64,000 nucleotides of DNA from Pseudomonas sp. F(2018) (GCF_005508865.1 NZ_SCOM01000002.1:620001-684000), one strand, 5' to 3'. Positions 39,172-49,698 are shown, numbered from the stretch's first letter. The notes: generated from the sequence alone by a model not told the origin. Numbers and translations: made by a program.

Positions 39172-40593
39172 ATGATCCCCCGCACGCCGCGCCGCCATCA
39201 CGGGTTGCCGCAACGCCAGCGGGGCGCGGTGCTGGTACTGATCGTCATCGCCCTGGTGTCGATTCTGATGATGGCTGCCCTGGCCCTGGACGGCAGTCAT
39301 ATGCTGGTCAACAAGACTCGCCTGCAGAACGCCGTCGATGCGGCCGCGCTGAGCGGTGCGCGGACCCTCAGCGAAATGTCCGGCGGCAACATGAACGTGG
39401 CAGCCGATGCGGCGCGCACCGAGGCCCTACGGGTGCTCGACCTGAACGCCGCGGCGCCGGGCAATGGCGAGCTGGCCGGCGTCAGCGGGCTGGCCCTGGT
39501 GCAGTTCGCCGACAGCGTCTACGGTCCTTTCGACTCGCTGGCCTCGGCCGATGCCCGCTACGTGCGGGTCACGGTGGCGGACATGCCGCTGGCAGGCTTC
39601 TTCTGGGGTGTGCTGCAGGCGTTCGGCAACGACATCGAGAAGGCCGTGGCGGCCATCGCCACAGCCGGCCCGAGCCCGACCAACCCCTGCGACCTGGCGC
39701 CAGTGATGGTCTGTGGCCAGTCGGTGCCTGGCACCTTCTTCGGCTTCACCTTCGGTCAGCTGCAGGTACTCAAATCAGCTTCCCACCAAAATGCCGGCAT
39801 CGGTCCGGGCAACTTCCAGCTGCTGGACTTCGGCTCCGGTGGCAAGACGGTGCGCGAGCTGATGGCCGGTGGCGGCGCCATATGCCCGGAAGTGGGCGAC
39901 AACGTGCAGACCAAGCCCGGCAGCACGGTCGGTCCGGCTTTGCAGGGGCTGGACATGCGTTTCGGCGAACAGTCCGGCGGCAACCTGGATGCCAGTCAGT
40001 ATCCGCCGGACCTGGTGACGACCTACAGCCAGGTTTCCAACAAGGGCGCGCTCAGCCTCGACTCCAGCGGCAGCATTGTCTACGGCGCTACCGGCAATGG
40101 CAGTGGTGGTGGCGGAAACGGCAATGGCGGCGGAGGCAAGGGCAATGGCAACGGTGGAGGTAGTTCCGGCGGAGGAAGCACCGGTAGCGGCGGCGAGGCC
40201 GTGTCGGCCGACTCCGGTGGCTACATCACCACGGCCAGCGGCATCGACGTATTCGATTACAACGACTGGCGGCAGGACACCGCCGATTGCCTAGCCGGCG
40301 GTGGCGGCTGCCAGAGCAACGGGGTGGCAGAGCGGCGCATCCTGCGGGTGGTGATCGGGCAGTGCTCGGGCACCGACAGTGGCACCAGCCAGATTCCGGT
40401 GCTGGGTTTTGGCTGCTACTTCGTGCTGCAGCCGACCGGCAACGGCAACAACGCCAACATCTTCGGCCAGTTCGTTCGCGAGTGCGCCAGCGACGGCGTA
40501 CCCGGCCCGGACCCAGCCGGCTCATACGGCCCGCAGATCATCCAGCTGTACAAGACCTATCTCGACAGCGGCGATCCGAGCACGGATTCCTGA
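39172..40593 (+). CDS. tadG: TadG-like pilus assembly protein with Gly/Asn-rich insert
   Basis: The 473-residue protein begins with a basic stretch and a TadE/TadG-like hydrophobic N-terminus (GAVLVLIVIALVSILMMAALAL) followed by DAAALSGARTL, as in TadG proteins. Residues about 308-342 form a Gly/Asn/Ser low-complexity tract. The C-terminal half contains several Cys. No von Willebrand domain is evident. It probably anchors in the inner membrane with the rest in the periplasm. It follows the small lipoprotein by 12 nt. Confidence 0.8.
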   Translation: MIPRTPRRHHGLPQRQRGAVLVLIVIALVSILMMAALALDGSHMLVNKTRLQNAVDAAALSGARTLSEMSGGNMNVAADAARTEALRVLDLNAAAPGNGELAGVSGLALVQFADSVYGPFDSLASADARYVRVTVADMPLAGFFWGVLQAFGNDIEKAVAAIATAGPSPTNPCDLAPVMVCGQSVPGTFFGFTFGQLQVLKSASHQNAGIGPGNFQLLDFGSGGKTVRELMAGGGAICPEVGDNVQTKPGSTVGPALQGLDMRFGEQSGGNLDASQYPPDLVTTYSQVSNKGALSLDSSGSIVYGATGNGSGGGGNGNGGGGKGNGNGGGSSGGGSTGSGGEAVSADSGGYITTASGIDVFDYNDWRQDTADCLAGGGGCQSNGVAERRILRVVIGQCSGTDSGTSQIPVLGFGCYFVLQPTGNGNNANIFGQFVRECASDGVPGPDPAGSYGPQIIQLYKTYLDSGDPSTDS

Positions 40594-40604
40594 GGGGCAC
40601 GGCC

Positions 40605-41105
40605 ATGATCCAGGCGAGGGTAAACAGCGGCAGGCAGGGCGGGGTGGCGATGGTTGAGTTCGCCGTGACCCTGCCGTTGCTGCTTCTGCTGCTGCTCGGC
40701 ATTGGTGAGTTCGGACGCATGCTGTTCCAATACAACAGCCTGCTGCAGGCCAGTCGCGACGCCGGCCGCTATGCCGCGAGCCAGGCTTGGGACGCCACCC
40801 TGGGCAGGGTGGAGCTGGGCAGCACGCTGCAGACCGAGATCAAGAACGTCGCCGTGTATGGCGTGCCTTCGTCCACGGCCGGCTTCGGCGTGCTGGTGCC
40901 GTGCCTCACGGTTGACGACGTGGCGGTCAGCGCGCCGGACAGCGAGCACGTGCAGGTCAGCATCAATTTCGCCTTCCGCTCGATCCTCGGCAATCTCGGG
41001 GGGGATGGCTGCACGGCCGCCGCGGCGAGCCTGCCGAACCTGTTCGGCGATCCGATTCCGCTGGCACTGACGCTGACCAGTTCCGTCGTGATGAGGGCCC
41101 TCTGA
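40605..41105 (+). CDS. tadE: TadE-like pseudopilin
   Basis: The 166-residue protein has a short basic leader, then GGVAMVEFAVTLPLLLLLLLGI with the conserved Glu at residue 18, typical of TadE. The rest is a hydrophilic periplasmic domain with two Cys residues. TadE is a minor pilin processed by the Tad peptidase. The ATG at 40605 follows GAGGGG; the frame continues 5' into tadG as a shadow. Its stop overlaps the next gene. Confidence 0.88.
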   Translation: MIQARVNSGRQGGVAMVEFAVTLPLLLLLLLGIGEFGRMLFQYNSLLQASRDAGRYAASQAWDATLGRVELGSTLQTEIKNVAVYGVPSSTAGFGVLVPCLTVDDVAVSAPDSEHVQVSINFAFRSILGNLGGDGCTAAAASLPNLFGDPIPLALTLTSSVVMRAL

Positions 41106-41617
41106 TGAAGCGGCAGATGCACGGGGTTTACGTGGTCGAGTTCGCCATCATCGGCGTGCTGCTGTTCGTCATGCTGTTCGGCGTGCTGGAGATGGGGCGC
41201 CTGTATTTCACCGTCAACACCCTCAACGAGACGGTGCGTCGTGGCGCGCGGCTGGCCGCGGTGTGCGACCCGACCCAGCCCACCGAGGTGGAGAAGATCC
41301 TGCGCCGGGCGATCTTCAACGACATCACCGACAGCGGTGCCAGCAACCTGGTTGCGGGTCTGGAAACCGCCGACCTGACCCTGACCTATCTGGATGCCGA
41401 TGGTGCGCAGGTGCTCACGCCCAGCGATACCACCGGCAGCGACGGTTTTCGCGCCATCCGCTATGTGCAGCTGAGGGTGGACAATTTTCCCTTCGACCTG
41501 TTGATCCCCGTGTTCGGCCAGTCGCTGACCCTGCCCAGCTTCCGCGCGATCCTGCCGCGCGAGAGTCTGGGTCGCCACGCCGAGGACGGGGTTTCGCCGG
41601 AGATCACGCCATGTTGA
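41105..41617 (+). CDS. tadF: Second TadE/TadF-like pseudopilin
   Basis: The 170-residue protein has a TadE-type hydrophobic N-terminus (GVYVVEFAIIGVLLFVMLFG) with a Glu close to the start, and a periplasmic domain. It is a paralogue of the preceding tadE in layout, so I name it TadF-like; the two could be exchanged. The ATG at 41105 overlaps the tadE stop, and its own stop overlaps the tadZ start. Confidence 0.82.
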   Translation: MKRQMHGVYVVEFAIIGVLLFVMLFGVLEMGRLYFTVNTLNETVRRGARLAAVCDPTQPTEVEKILRRAIFNDITDSGASNLVAGLETADLTLTYLDADGAQVLTPSDTTGSDGFRAIRYVQLRVDNFPFDLLIPVFGQSLTLPSFRAILPRESLGRHAEDGVSPEITPC

Positions 41618-42825
41618 AGCACAGTGATAGCCGCGCTACGCCCGGCACCGGTCATGGCCCTCGGCTGCTGATCAGCAGTCGCGACCCCCGAGCGCTGGCC
41701 CGCATGCAGGAGATCAGCCAGCGCCTGCCTGGCTTGCAGGTGGTCACCCGGCTGGTCAGCAACGGCCATACCGACCCGCTCTACGGACTGGAGGAGATGC
41801 CGGATTTCCTTCTGCTCTGGGTCAGCCACCTGTGGCGCGAGGAACTGGACGCGCTGCTGCAGCGGCCGGTGCATGAGCGGCCGCCGCTGCTGATCTGCGG
41901 TGCGCTTGAGGAGCGCGAGGGCATGCGCATGGCGATGCAGGCCGGCGCGCGCGACTACCTGCCCGACGCGGTGGTCGAGGCCGAGCTGCTCGGCGCCCTG
42001 CAGCGCATGCTGCGCGAGAGCCATGTCAGCCCGGGGGGCGGTGGCAAGCTAGTGGCGGTGATGAATGCCAAGGGCGGTTCGGGCGCCACCATGCTGGCCT
42101 GCAACCTGGCTCATCAACTGAGCGCCAGTGGCGCCAGTACGCTGCTGCTCGATCTCGACCTGCAGTTCGGTAGCGTGGCGCACAGTCTGGATATCGCCCC
42201 GACCCACAGCCATGTGGAAGTGATGCAGCAGGTCGACGGCCTCGACAGCGTGGCCCTGCGTGGCTTCTGTGGCCACTTCAGCCCAACCCTGCACGTGCTG
42301 GGCGGCCGTTCCAGCGACCTGTGCCTGGCCCAGGACGTCCACCTGGAGCATCTGGAGGCACTGCTGCAACTGGCGCGCAGCAGCTACGACTGGGTGGTGG
42401 TGGACCTGCCGCGGCAGATCGACCACCTCACCGGCGTCACTCTGGAGCAGGCCGACCACTGTTACATCCTGCTGCAGCAGAGCCTCAGCCATCTCAAGGA
42501 TGCCAGCCGGCTGATGCAGATCCTGCGCAACGACCTGGGCGTGCAGGGCAACCGCCTGCACGTGGTGGTCAATCGCTACAGCAAGACCGCGCCCATCACC
42601 CTGCAGGACATCGGCGAGGCATTGCGCTGCCCCGACCTGCAGAAACTGCCGAACGACTTCGCCGCCGTCAGCGAGAGCCAGAACAGCGGCATCCCGCTCG
42701 AGCTGCATGCGCCGCGTGCGCCGATCACCCTGGCCCTGCGCAGCCTCAGGCAGGAGCTGGCGGGTAACGAGGTCGACGAGCAGGGCCTGTTCAAACGCAC
42801 CTTCAGCCGCCTGTTCCGGGGGTAG
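41611..42825 (+). CDS. tadZ: TadZ/CpaE, ParA-like polar localisation protein
   Basis: The 404 residues have an atypical receiver-like N-terminal domain (about 15-135) and a ParA/MinD-like ATPase domain. The Walker A is altered: [18 protein letters not shown], with Ala where the catalytic Lys of KGGVGKT is expected. [16 protein letters not shown] and WVVVDLPRQ follow. TadZ places the Tad machine, often at a pole. The ATG at 41611 overlaps the preceding stop. Confidence 0.9.
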   Translation: MLKHSDSRATPGTGHGPRLLISSRDPRALARMQEISQRLPGLQVVTRLVSNGHTDPLYGLEEMPDFLLLWVSHLWREELDALLQRPVHERPPLLICGALEEREGMRMAMQAGARDYLPDAVVEAELLGALQRMLRESHVSPGGGGKLVAVMNAKGGSGATMLACNLAHQLSASGASTLLLDLDLQFGSVAHSLDIAPTHSHVEVMQQVDGLDSVALRGFCGHFSPTLHVLGGRSSDLCLAQDVHLEHLEALLQLARSSYDWVVVDLPRQIDHLTGVTLEQADHCYILLQQSLSHLKDASRLMQILRNDLGVQGNRLHVVVNRYSKTAPITLQDIGEALRCPDLQKLPNDFAAVSESQNSGIPLELHAPRAPITLALRSLRQELAGNEVDEQGLFKRTFSRLFRG

Positions 42826-42827
42826 CC

Positions 42828-44252
42828 ATGCTCAGCGAATTCCGCAATCGCCTGCGCCAGCAGGCCAAGCCCAAGGATGCCGGCAACGCGGAGGGCGAGG
42901 GCGCTCCGGTGGTCATGGGCTGGGAGGTGGCGGCGCCGGCCGAGCTGTACGAGACCCGTACCCAGCTCAACCCGGTGGAGACCGAGTGGCGCGAGAAGAT
43001 CTACCAGCAGCTGCTCAAGGTCATGGACCTGTCGCTGCTCGACTCGCTGGAGCCGGCCGAGGCGGCCCGGCAGATCCGCGAGATCTGCCAGCGCCTGCTC
43101 GACGAGCACTCGGCACCGGTCTCCACCACCAGCCGTCAGCTGATCATCAAGCAGATCGGCGACGAGGTCCTCGGCCTGGGGCCGCTGGAGCCGCTGCTGG
43201 CCGACCACAGCGTGTCGGACATCCTGGTCAACGGCCATGCCTCGGTCTACGTCGAGCGCTTTGGCAAGCTGCAGCGCACCGACGTGCGCTTTCGTGACGA
43301 TCACCACCTGCTCAACATCATCGACCGCATCGTCTCCAGCCTGGGCCGGCGCATCGACGAATCCTCGCCGCTGGTGGACGCGCGCCTGAAGGACGGCTCG
43401 CGGGTCAACGCGATCATCCCGCCGCTGGCCATCGACGGTCCCAGCCTGTCGATCCGCCGCTTCGCCGTGGACCTGCTGAATGCCGAGAGCCTGGTGCAGA
43501 TGGGCACCATCACTCCGGCCATCGCCCTGATGCTCAAGGCCATCGTCCGCGGCCGTCTGAACGTGCTGGTGTCCGGCGGTACCGGCACCGGCAAGACCAC
43601 CATGCTCAACGTGCTGTCCAGCTTCATTCCGGACAACGAGCGCATCGTCACCATCGAGGACTCCGCCGAGCTGCAGCTGCAGCAGCCGCACGTGGTGCGC
43701 CTGGAGACCCGGCCGCCGAACATCGAGGGCCGCGGCGAGGTGAACCAGCGCGAGCTGGTGCGCAACAGCCTGCGCATGCGCCCGGACCGCATCGTCATCG
43801 GCGAGGTGCGCGGCGCCGAGGCGATGGACATGCTGACGGCGATGAACACCGGCCATGATGGCTCGCTGACCACTATCCATGCCAACACCCCGCGCGATGC
43901 CCTGGGGCGCATCGAGAACATGGTCTCCATGACCGGCGCGACCTTTCCGATGAAGGCGCTGCGCCAGCAGATCGCCTCGGCCATCGACGTGGTCGTGCAG
44001 CTGGAACGCCAGGAGGATGGCAAGCGCCGCCTGGTCAGCGTGCAGGAGATTAACGGCATGGAGGGTGAGGTGGTGACCATGACCGAGATCTTCTCCTTCG
44101 AGCGCCGCGGCATGGGCGAGCACGGTGAGGTGCTCGGCGAGTTCCGTCCCAGCGGCATGGTGCCGGCCTTCCGCGATGCGCTGGCCAAGCGCGGTATCGA
44201 GCTGCCGCTGGGCCTGTTCCGTCCCGACTGGATGGAGACGCTGCAGTCATGA
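42828..44252 (+). CDS. tadA: TadA/CpaF, Tad pilus ATPase
   Basis: The 474-residue secretion ATPase has the family N-terminal domain (about 50-240: [20 protein letters not shown]), Walker [12 protein letters not shown] (P-loop 250-257), the Asp box ([20 protein letters not shown]), Walker B ([19 protein letters not shown]) and the His box ([13 protein letters not shown]). It powers extension, and in some systems retraction, of Flp pili. It starts 2 nt after tadZ and overlaps tadB by 4 nt. Confidence 0.95.
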   Translation: MLSEFRNRLRQQAKPKDAGNAEGEGAPVVMGWEVAAPAELYETRTQLNPVETEWREKIYQQLLKVMDLSLLDSLEPAEAARQIREICQRLLDEHSAPVSTTSRQLIIKQIGDEVLGLGPLEPLLADHSVSDILVNGHASVYVERFGKLQRTDVRFRDDHHLLNIIDRIVSSLGRRIDESSPLVDARLKDGSRVNAIIPPLAIDGPSLSIRRFAVDLLNAESLVQMGTITPAIALMLKAIVRGRLNVLVSGGTGTGKTTMLNVLSSFIPDNERIVTIEDSAELQLQQPHVVRLETRPPNIEGRGEVNQRELVRNSLRMRPDRIVIGEVRGAEAMDMLTAMNTGHDGSLTTIHANTPRDALGRIENMVSMTGATFPMKALRQQIASAIDVVVQLERQEDGKRRLVSVQEINGMEGEVVTMTEIFSFERRGMGEHGEVLGEFRPSGMVPAFRDALAKRGIELPLGLFRPDWMETLQS

Positions 44253-45235
44253 ACCAGATCCCCACCGAGTACGTCTTCGCCTTCCTCGGCATGGTGTTCA
44301 CCGCCGCTTTCCTGCTCAGCCAGGGTGTAGTGGTGCCGGTGTTCGGCGAAGCTGGGCGCATGCGCAAACGCATCCGCTCGCGCCTGCATCTGCTGGAGAG
44401 CGCCAACCATCTGCCGAACATGCAGACCGTGCTGCGGCAGAAGTACCTCAAGCGCCTCTCGCCGCTGGAGGCCGGGCTGGAGCAGCTGCCCTGGTTCGAG
44501 AAACTGGCGCAGATGATCGAGCAGGCCGGGCATGACTACCGCGCCTACCGCGTCGTGCTGCTGGCACTGCTGCTCGGGCTGCTGGTCGCCGGTGGCACCT
44601 GGCTGGCATTGAAGCTGTGGTGGGCCGCGCTGATCCTGGGCTGCATGGCTGCCTGCGTGCCGTTCCTGAAGATCGCCAGCGACCGCGCCCAGCGCTTCTC
44701 CGCCTTCGAGGAGGGCCTGCCGGATGCCCTGGACGCCATGTGCCGTGCGCTGCGCGCAGGCCATCCGTTCAACGAGACCCTGCGCCTGGTGGCCGAGGAG
44801 CACAAGGGACCGGTAGCGCAGGAGTTCGGCCTGACCTTCGCCGACATCAACTACGGCAACGACGTGCGCCGCGCCATGCTCGGGCTGCTCGAACGCATGC
44901 CGAGCATGACGGTGATGATGCTGGTCACCACCATCCTCATCCACCGCGAGAGCGGCGGCAATCTGACCGAGGTGCTGGAGCGCATCAGTGCACTGATCCG
45001 CGGCCGCTTCCGCTTCCAGCGCAAGGTCAAGACCCTGTCGGCCGAGGGGCGCATGTCGGCCTGGGTGCTGGTGGCCATTCCCTTCGTGCTGGCCGGCGCC
45101 ATCGCCGCCACCACGCCGCAGTACATGCCGCTGCTGGTCAAGGACGAGTTCGGCCAGAAACTGGTGATCGCGGCATTCATCGCCATGCTGCTGGGCATCC
45201 TGTGGATTCGCAGGATCATCCGTATCGACGTGTAG
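44249..45235 (+). CDS. tadB: TadB, Tad inner-membrane platform protein
   Basis: The 328-residue protein has a first membrane helix at about 11-30, a helix pair at about 98-138 ([20 protein letters not shown] onward), a GspF-like cytoplasmic domain ([20 protein letters not shown] and [20 protein letters not shown]), and final helices near 275-320. It partners with TadC and TadA. Coupled to tadA by an ATGA overlap. Confidence 0.93.
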   Translation: MNQIPTEYVFAFLGMVFTAAFLLSQGVVVPVFGEAGRMRKRIRSRLHLLESANHLPNMQTVLRQKYLKRLSPLEAGLEQLPWFEKLAQMIEQAGHDYRAYRVVLLALLLGLLVAGGTWLALKLWWAALILGCMAACVPFLKIASDRAQRFSAFEEGLPDALDAMCRALRAGHPFNETLRLVAEEHKGPVAQEFGLTFADINYGNDVRRAMLGLLERMPSMTVMMLVTTILIHRESGGNLTEVLERISALIRGRFRFQRKVKTLSAEGRMSAWVLVAIPFVLAGAIAATTPQYMPLLVKDEFGQKLVIAAFIAMLLGILWIRRIIRIDV

Positions 45236-45244
45236 GAGACCGCC

Positions 45245-46213
45245 ATGGACTACCTGCTGGGGTTGCTCAATCAGCTGGTCGGTGACCAGGCCCTGGCCCG
45301 CCTGCTGTTCATCGGCGGCATCGGGCTCAGCGCGGTGCTGCTGGCGATCACCCTGGCGCTGTTGCTGCTGGGCCTGCAGGACCCGGTGCAGCGGCGCCTC
45401 GGCATGATCAAGCGTGGCCACGGCGGGCGTACGGCCGAGATGGCCGCGCCGGGCAACCTGCAGCTGTTGCTGGAGAACGTCGGCCAGCGCTTCGTGGCCG
45501 ACGACCGCCACCGCGATTCGCCGACCCGCCAGCTGCTGACCCATGCCGGTTACCGTTCGAGTTCCGCCGTGCAGGTCTATTGGGCCATCCGCCTGCTGCT
45601 GCCAGCGATGATGCTGATCGCCGTGCTGCTGGCGCTGCCGATGCTCTCCAAGCTGTCGCTCAGCGTCGGCTTCATGCTCGCCGGCGGGGCCGTGGCCATC
45701 GGCTGGCTGGCGCCAGCCATCTATGTGGACAAGCGCAAGAACGGGCGCATGCACCGCCTGCGCGTGGCCTTTCCGGATGCCCTGGACCTGATGGTGGTGT
45801 GCGTGGAGTCGGGCCTGGCCTTGCCCCAGGCCATGGAGCGGGTGGCCGAGGAGATGCTGGTCAGCCAGCCGGAGCTGGCCGAGGAGCTGGCCCTGGTCAA
45901 TGCCGAGATCCGCGCCGGTGTGCCCAACACCCAGGCGCTCAAGCACCTGGCCGAGCGCACCGGGCTGGAGGATGTACAGGGACTGGTCAGCCTGTTGGCA
46001 CAGAGCATCCGCTTCGGCACCAGCGTGGCGGACACCCTGCGCGTCTATGCGGAGGAATTCCGCGATCGCCGTACCCAGGCGGCGGAGGAGCAGGCGGCGA
46101 AGATCGGCACCAAGCTGGTCTTCCCGCTGATCCTCTGCCTCTGGCCGAGCTTTTTCCTGGTTGCAATAGGCCCCGTGATCATCGGGATTCTGAGAACTTT
46201 CGGGAAGCTATGA
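45245..46213 (+). CDS. tadC: TadC, Tad inner-membrane platform protein
   Basis: The 322-residue GspF-like protein is the paralogous partner of TadB. Membrane helices occur at about 23-43, 115-135, 140-160 and 295-315. The cytoplasmic domain has [20 protein letters not shown] and [20 protein letters not shown]. Both TadB and TadC are needed for Flp pilus assembly in studied systems. It follows tadB by 9 nt. Confidence 0.93.
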   Translation: MDYLLGLLNQLVGDQALARLLFIGGIGLSAVLLAITLALLLLGLQDPVQRRLGMIKRGHGGRTAEMAAPGNLQLLLENVGQRFVADDRHRDSPTRQLLTHAGYRSSSAVQVYWAIRLLLPAMMLIAVLLALPMLSKLSLSVGFMLAGGAVAIGWLAPAIYVDKRKNGRMHRLRVAFPDALDLMVVCVESGLALPQAMERVAEEMLVSQPELAEELALVNAEIRAGVPNTQALKHLAERTGLEDVQGLVSLLAQSIRFGTSVADTLRVYAEEFRDRRTQAAEEQAAKIGTKLVFPLILCLWPSFFLVAIGPVIIGILRTFGKL

Positions 46214-46214
46214 G

Positions 46215-47249
46215 ATGAACAGGAACATTCTGCTGTTGGCCATCATGGCCGCGCTGACCGGTTGCCAGAGCACGGGCCCGATCCTGAGCAACGACAACTC
46301 CATCTACAGTGGTCGCAACTCGGTGCTCTACCAGGTGCAGGAGCAGGCCAGCTCGCCGGAGCAGGCCATGCAGATGGGCGCCATGGCCTACCGCGCCGGC
46401 GCTTTCGACCAGGCGCTTTACCAATACCTGCGCGCCATCGAGCTGGATCCGAACAGTTACGACGCGCTGGTCTGGGTTGGGCGCATCCACCGCGAGCGCG
46501 GCAACGAGCACCTGGCCGAGCTGGCCTTCTCCGATGTGCTGCGCAGCGATCCCGACAACGCCATGGCTCTGGCCGAGATGGGGCTGCTGCAGCTGGCCAT
46601 GCGCCGCCCGGGCGATGCCCGCGAGATGCTCGACAAGGCGCTGGCCGCCGACCAGAAGCGCCTGGGTGGCTCCGCTGCGCAGGCGCCGAACGGGCTCAAG
46701 GTGGACGCTTCGTCGCCGCTGCGGGTGTACAACGGCCTGGGGGTGCTGGCCGACCTGGATAACGACTTCGCCCGTGCGGCGCAGTATTACGGCCTGGCTC
46801 GGCAGATCGAGCCGCGCTCGCCACTGGTCGCCAACAGCCAGGCCTACTCCGCCTATCTCGCTGGCAACTGGGCCGAGGCGGAAACCCTGTATCGGCAGGG
46901 CATCAGTTTCGACGGACGCTACGAGCCGCTGTGGCGCAACTACGGCCTGCTGCTGGCGCGCATGGGGCGCTACGAGCAGGCGCTATCGACCTTCGAGCAG
47001 GTCGAGGGGCGCGCCGAGGCGAGCAATGACGTGGGCTATATCTGCCTGATCGAAGGCAAGCTGGATGTCGCCGAGCAGTTCTTCCGTAGCGCCATCGACC
47101 AGTCGCCGGCGCATTTCGAGATGGCCTGGGAGAACCTGCGGCGCGTGGAGCAGATCCGCCGTCTGCGCCAGGACGGGTTAGGGCAGGAGGGGGCTGCGGT
47201 GGAAACCTTCGCCGTGGTCCCTCGCGAGAAACTGCAGGCCACTCCCTAA
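46215..47249 (+). CDS. tadD: TadD, TPR lipoprotein of the Tad system
   Basis: The 344-residue protein has a lipoprotein signal (MNRNILLLAIMAALTGC) and several TPR units: AMAYRAGAFDQALYQYLRAI, VWVGRIHRERGNEHLAELAF, and NYGLLLARMGRYEQALSTFE. TadD lipoproteins are thought to help localise or stabilise the secretin at the outer membrane. It is the last gene of the locus, starting 1 nt after tadC. The C-terminal 25 residues are charged and non-repeat. Confidence 0.92.
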   Translation: MNRNILLLAIMAALTGCQSTGPILSNDNSIYSGRNSVLYQVQEQASSPEQAMQMGAMAYRAGAFDQALYQYLRAIELDPNSYDALVWVGRIHRERGNEHLAELAFSDVLRSDPDNAMALAEMGLLQLAMRRPGDAREMLDKALAADQKRLGGSAAQAPNGLKVDASSPLRVYNGLGVLADLDNDFARAAQYYGLARQIEPRSPLVANSQAYSAYLAGNWAEAETLYRQGISFDGRYEPLWRNYGLLLARMGRYEQALSTFEQVEGRAEASNDVGYICLIEGKLDVAEQFFRSAIDQSPAHFEMAWENLRRVEQIRRLRQDGLGQEGAAVETFAVVPREKLQATP

Positions 47250-47267
47250 GTGGCCCGCGCTGGCCAG

Positions 47268-47552
47268 TCAGGCCTGATTGAGGGTGTCGGTCAGCGCCTT
47301 GGCCGGCACCAGCTTGATCGCCTTCTTCGCGGCGATCCGGATCGCCTTGCCGGTGGACGGGTTGCGGCCGGTGCGGGCCGGGCGCTCATTGACCTTGAGC
47401 TTGCCGATGCCCGGTAGGCTGATCTCGCCATCGTTTTCAAGGGCATCGGCGACTATGTCGCTGAGCTGGGCGAGCAGGGCGCGTACGTCGCTCTTCTGCA
47501 GGTCGGTGGCTTCGGCGAGATCGGAAATCAGCTGGTCTTTGGTGATGGCCAT
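47268..47552 (-). CDS. HU-family DNA-binding protein
   Basis: The 94-residue protein is a complete HU/IHF-family member: MAITKDQLISDLAEATDLQK, the dimerisation core, and the DNA-binding arm GKLKVNERPARTGRNPSTGK. It bends and compacts DNA. The C-terminal PAKALTDTLNQA departs from HupA/HupB, so which HU paralogue it is remains open. The ATG has GGAG 7 nt upstream. It converges on tadD, 18 nt away. Confidence 0.9.
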   Translation of the reverse strand: MAITKDQLISDLAEATDLQKSDVRALLAQLSDIVADALENDGEISLPGIGKLKVNERPARTGRNPSTGKAIRIAAKKAIKLVPAKALTDTLNQA

Positions 47553-47769
47553 GGGGCGCTCCGGTGGTGAGGTTTGGCCGGCACGCTAGCACAAAGTGGC
47601 TTCGTCTTCTTGATCACTGCTCGCGCAACCGCGGGTCAGGTTTTTCCCCGAGGCAGGGCAGGCTATTCCATGGCCCGGGCGCGCTGGAATTCCCCTACGG
47701 CCAGTCGCTCGCCCAGTGTCTATGCTTAGTGGCACAACAATATTGCTGACGACCCCGTTGGAGCTTGCC

Positions 47770-49404
47770 ATGTTGCGTCTATTCGCCGATCTCGGATTCC
47801 GTTGGAAGATCGCCCTGCCCATTCTGCTGTTGGCCGTGTTGCTGGTGCTGATGGGTACGCTCGGCGTGTTGGGCATCGGCCAGGTGGCCGATTCCAGCAC
47901 CCGTCTGACCAACCGCTACCTGCCTGCCATCAGCCTGCTGCTGAATGCCGATCGTGACCTTTACCAGGCCTTCGTCGCCGAGCGCAGTCTGCTCGACGAG
48001 GCCGCCAGCGAGCACGTCGACGCATTGAAGGCGGCCCATGCGGAGAACATCCAGCAGGCCTATGATCGGGTGCACAAGTACGCCGACATGCAGCCCGGCG
48101 CCGAGGCGATGGCGCTGGTGAGCAAGTTCGACAGCGGCTTCGCCCAGTGGAAGGCGACCTCGGCCAAGGTCCTGGAGCTGGCCAGCAGCGATCCGGCGGC
48201 CGCCTCGCTGCTCAGCTATGGCGACAGCGAGGCGCAGTTCGAGACCATGCGCGATGCCATCGACAAGCTCGGTGAGCTGGAGGATGGCGAGGCCAACAGC
48301 GAGGGTCTCAAGGCTATCGCCTTGGGCGAGGAGCGCAGCTGGCAGCAGGGTGGTATCACCGTGTTCGGTCTGCTGATCTGTGCTGTGCTGGTGCTGGGCT
48401 TCCCGGTGCTGGTGACCCGCCCGCTGCACAATCTGCTGCACCGCATCGAGCAGATCGCCGATGGCGACGGTGACCTGCGGGTGCGTCTGGATGTGCTGTC
48501 GCGCGACGAACTGGGCAAGCTCAGCCATGCCTTCAATCGTTTCCTCGACAAGCTGCAGCCGCTGATCCGCGAGGTCGGCCGGGTCACCGGCGAGGTCGCC
48601 GACTCGGCCCAGACCCTGGCGGGGATGGCGGCGGCCAACGATCGCCTGATCAGCAGCGAGCACGCGGCGGTGGACCAGGTCAGCACCGCCGCCACCGAGA
48701 TGAGCGCGGCAGTCCACGAAGTGGCGCGCAACGCGCAGAATGCCGCGGATGCCGCGCGTACCGCCGAAGTGCAGTCGCGCGAGGGCGCCGAGGTGGTCGG
48801 TGCGACCATCCATGCGATTCGCCAGTTGGCCCATGAGGTGGAGAGCGCCTCGGAAACCATCCAGACCCTGGAGCAGGAAACCGCCAACATCGGCGCCGTG
48901 CTGGCGGTGATCAAGGGCATTGCCGAACAGACCAATCTGCTGGCGCTGAATGCCGCCATCGAGGCGGCACGGGCGGGCGAGCAGGGTCGCGGTTTCGCCG
49001 TGGTCGCCGACGAGGTGCGCGCCCTGGCTGCACGTACCCAGGACTCGACCAAGGACATCCAGCAAATGATCGAGCGCCTGCAGTCGGGCGTGCAGAACGC
49101 GGTCAAGGCCATGCATTCGGGCAGCGCCCAGGCCCGCGACAGTGTCGAGCGTGCCGCAGGCGTCGACGGTGCGCTGTCGGCTACCGGCGACTCGGTGGCG
49201 CGGATCAACGACATGGCCGCGCAGATCGCCAACGCCTGCGACGAGCAGAGCAGCGTGACCGAGGAGATCGCCCGCAATATCAGCGATATCCGCGACCTGT
49301 CCAACGAGGCGGCACAGACTTCGGAGCAGAGTACCCAGGCCAGCGCCCGGCTGTCCGAGCTGTCGCACGGGCTGGCGCAGCTGGTCGGGCGGTTCCGCGT
49401 CTGA
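47770..49404 (+). CDS. Methyl-accepting chemotaxis protein
   Basis: The 544-residue receptor has a first membrane helix (about 12-36, [20 protein letters not shown]), a periplasmic four-helix-type sensor (about 37-195), a second helix (about 198-218, [20 protein letters not shown]), a HAMP domain (about 220-275), and the signalling hairpin tip ([20 protein letters not shown]). There is no C-terminal CheB/CheR-binding pentapeptide. The ligand is unknown. I chose the ATG at 47770 (TTGGAG 7 nt upstream) over an upstream Met at 47716. Confidence 0.9.
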   Translation: MLRLFADLGFRWKIALPILLLAVLLVLMGTLGVLGIGQVADSSTRLTNRYLPAISLLLNADRDLYQAFVAERSLLDEAASEHVDALKAAHAENIQQAYDRVHKYADMQPGAEAMALVSKFDSGFAQWKATSAKVLELASSDPAAASLLSYGDSEAQFETMRDAIDKLGELEDGEANSEGLKAIALGEERSWQQGGITVFGLLICAVLVLGFPVLVTRPLHNLLHRIEQIADGDGDLRVRLDVLSRDELGKLSHAFNRFLDKLQPLIREVGRVTGEVADSAQTLAGMAAANDRLISSEHAAVDQVSTAATEMSAAVHEVARNAQNAADAARTAEVQSREGAEVVGATIHAIRQLAHEVESASETIQTLEQETANIGAVLAVIKGIAEQTNLLALNAAIEAARAGEQGRGFAVVADEVRALAARTQDSTKDIQQMIERLQSGVQNAVKAMHSGSAQARDSVERAAGVDGALSATGDSVARINDMAAQIANACDEQSSVTEEIARNISDIRDLSNEAAQTSEQSTQASARLSELSHGLAQLVGRFRV

Positions 49405-49427
49405 GTTGGTAGGGCGCGTCTAAGTGG

Positions 49428-49455
49428 TTGTAACTTCTCGGTTTGCCAGTACAAT
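49428..49455 (+). promoter_or_regulatory. Promoter of the 4.5S RNA gene
   Basis: TTGTAA (49428-49433) and TACAAT (49450-49455) are spaced 16 nt apart, a good sigma-70 promoter. Transcription would start near 49462, about 26 nt before the mature RNA. That leader, as in other bacteria, would be removed by RNase P; it can form a perfect 7-bp hairpin (GCCCGTC 49462-49468 with GACGGGC 49473-49479). Confidence 0.65.
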
Positions 49456-49487
49456 GGCGCGGCCCGTCGCCTGACGGGCTGCGTTAT

Positions 49488-49600
49488 GGTGGTCCCATCG
49501 GTCCCCCCGCAACGATTACCCGTCAACCTGGTCAGGTCCGGAAGGAAGCAGCCACAGCGGGAACATCGTGTGCCGGGGTGTGGCTGGTGGGGCCGCCTCC
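49488..49600 (+). ncRNA. ffs: 4.5S RNA (signal recognition particle RNA)
   Basis: The stretch contains the universally conserved SRP RNA domain IV, GGTCAGGTCCGGAAGGAAGC, with its GGAA tetraloop, then AGCCACAGCGGG and TGTGCCGGGGTGTGGCTGG. The ends pair: GGTGGTCCC (49488-49496) with GGGGCCGCC (49590-49598), including two G-U pairs. About 113 nt, typical of gammaproteobacterial 4.5S RNA. It binds Ffh for membrane targeting. A weak hairpin, AATCCG with CGGATT (49603-49616), followed by a T/C-rich run, could terminate it. Confidence 0.96.
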
Positions 49601-49682
49601 ATAATCCGCTCGGATTGTGTACCTCTTCTTACTCCCCCTCTCTCATATGCGTTTGCCTGATGGCGGCGATGACGTGCGCGCG

Positions 49683-49698
49683 TGGTGTAGTTACACCA
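49683..49698. promoter_or_regulatory. Unidentified 16-nt palindromic operator-like site
   Basis: TGGTGTA and TACACCA form perfect 7-bp arms around GT. It lies about 145 bp upstream of edd, in the 243-nt space between the 4.5S RNA and edd. It does not match HexR (TTGT...ACAA). It could be the site of another sugar regulator, or an unrelated element; function unknown. Confidence 0.35.

Noticed and set aside
43301..45946. 881-codon minus-strand open frame opposite tadA, tadB and tadC
   Set aside because: Lies fully antisense to three coupled Tad genes and has no recognisable domain.
47553..47769. Sigma-28 promoter before the chemoreceptor gene
   Set aside because: No sequence near TAAAGTTT-N11-GCCGATAA could be found in the gap, although FliA control is common for such genes.
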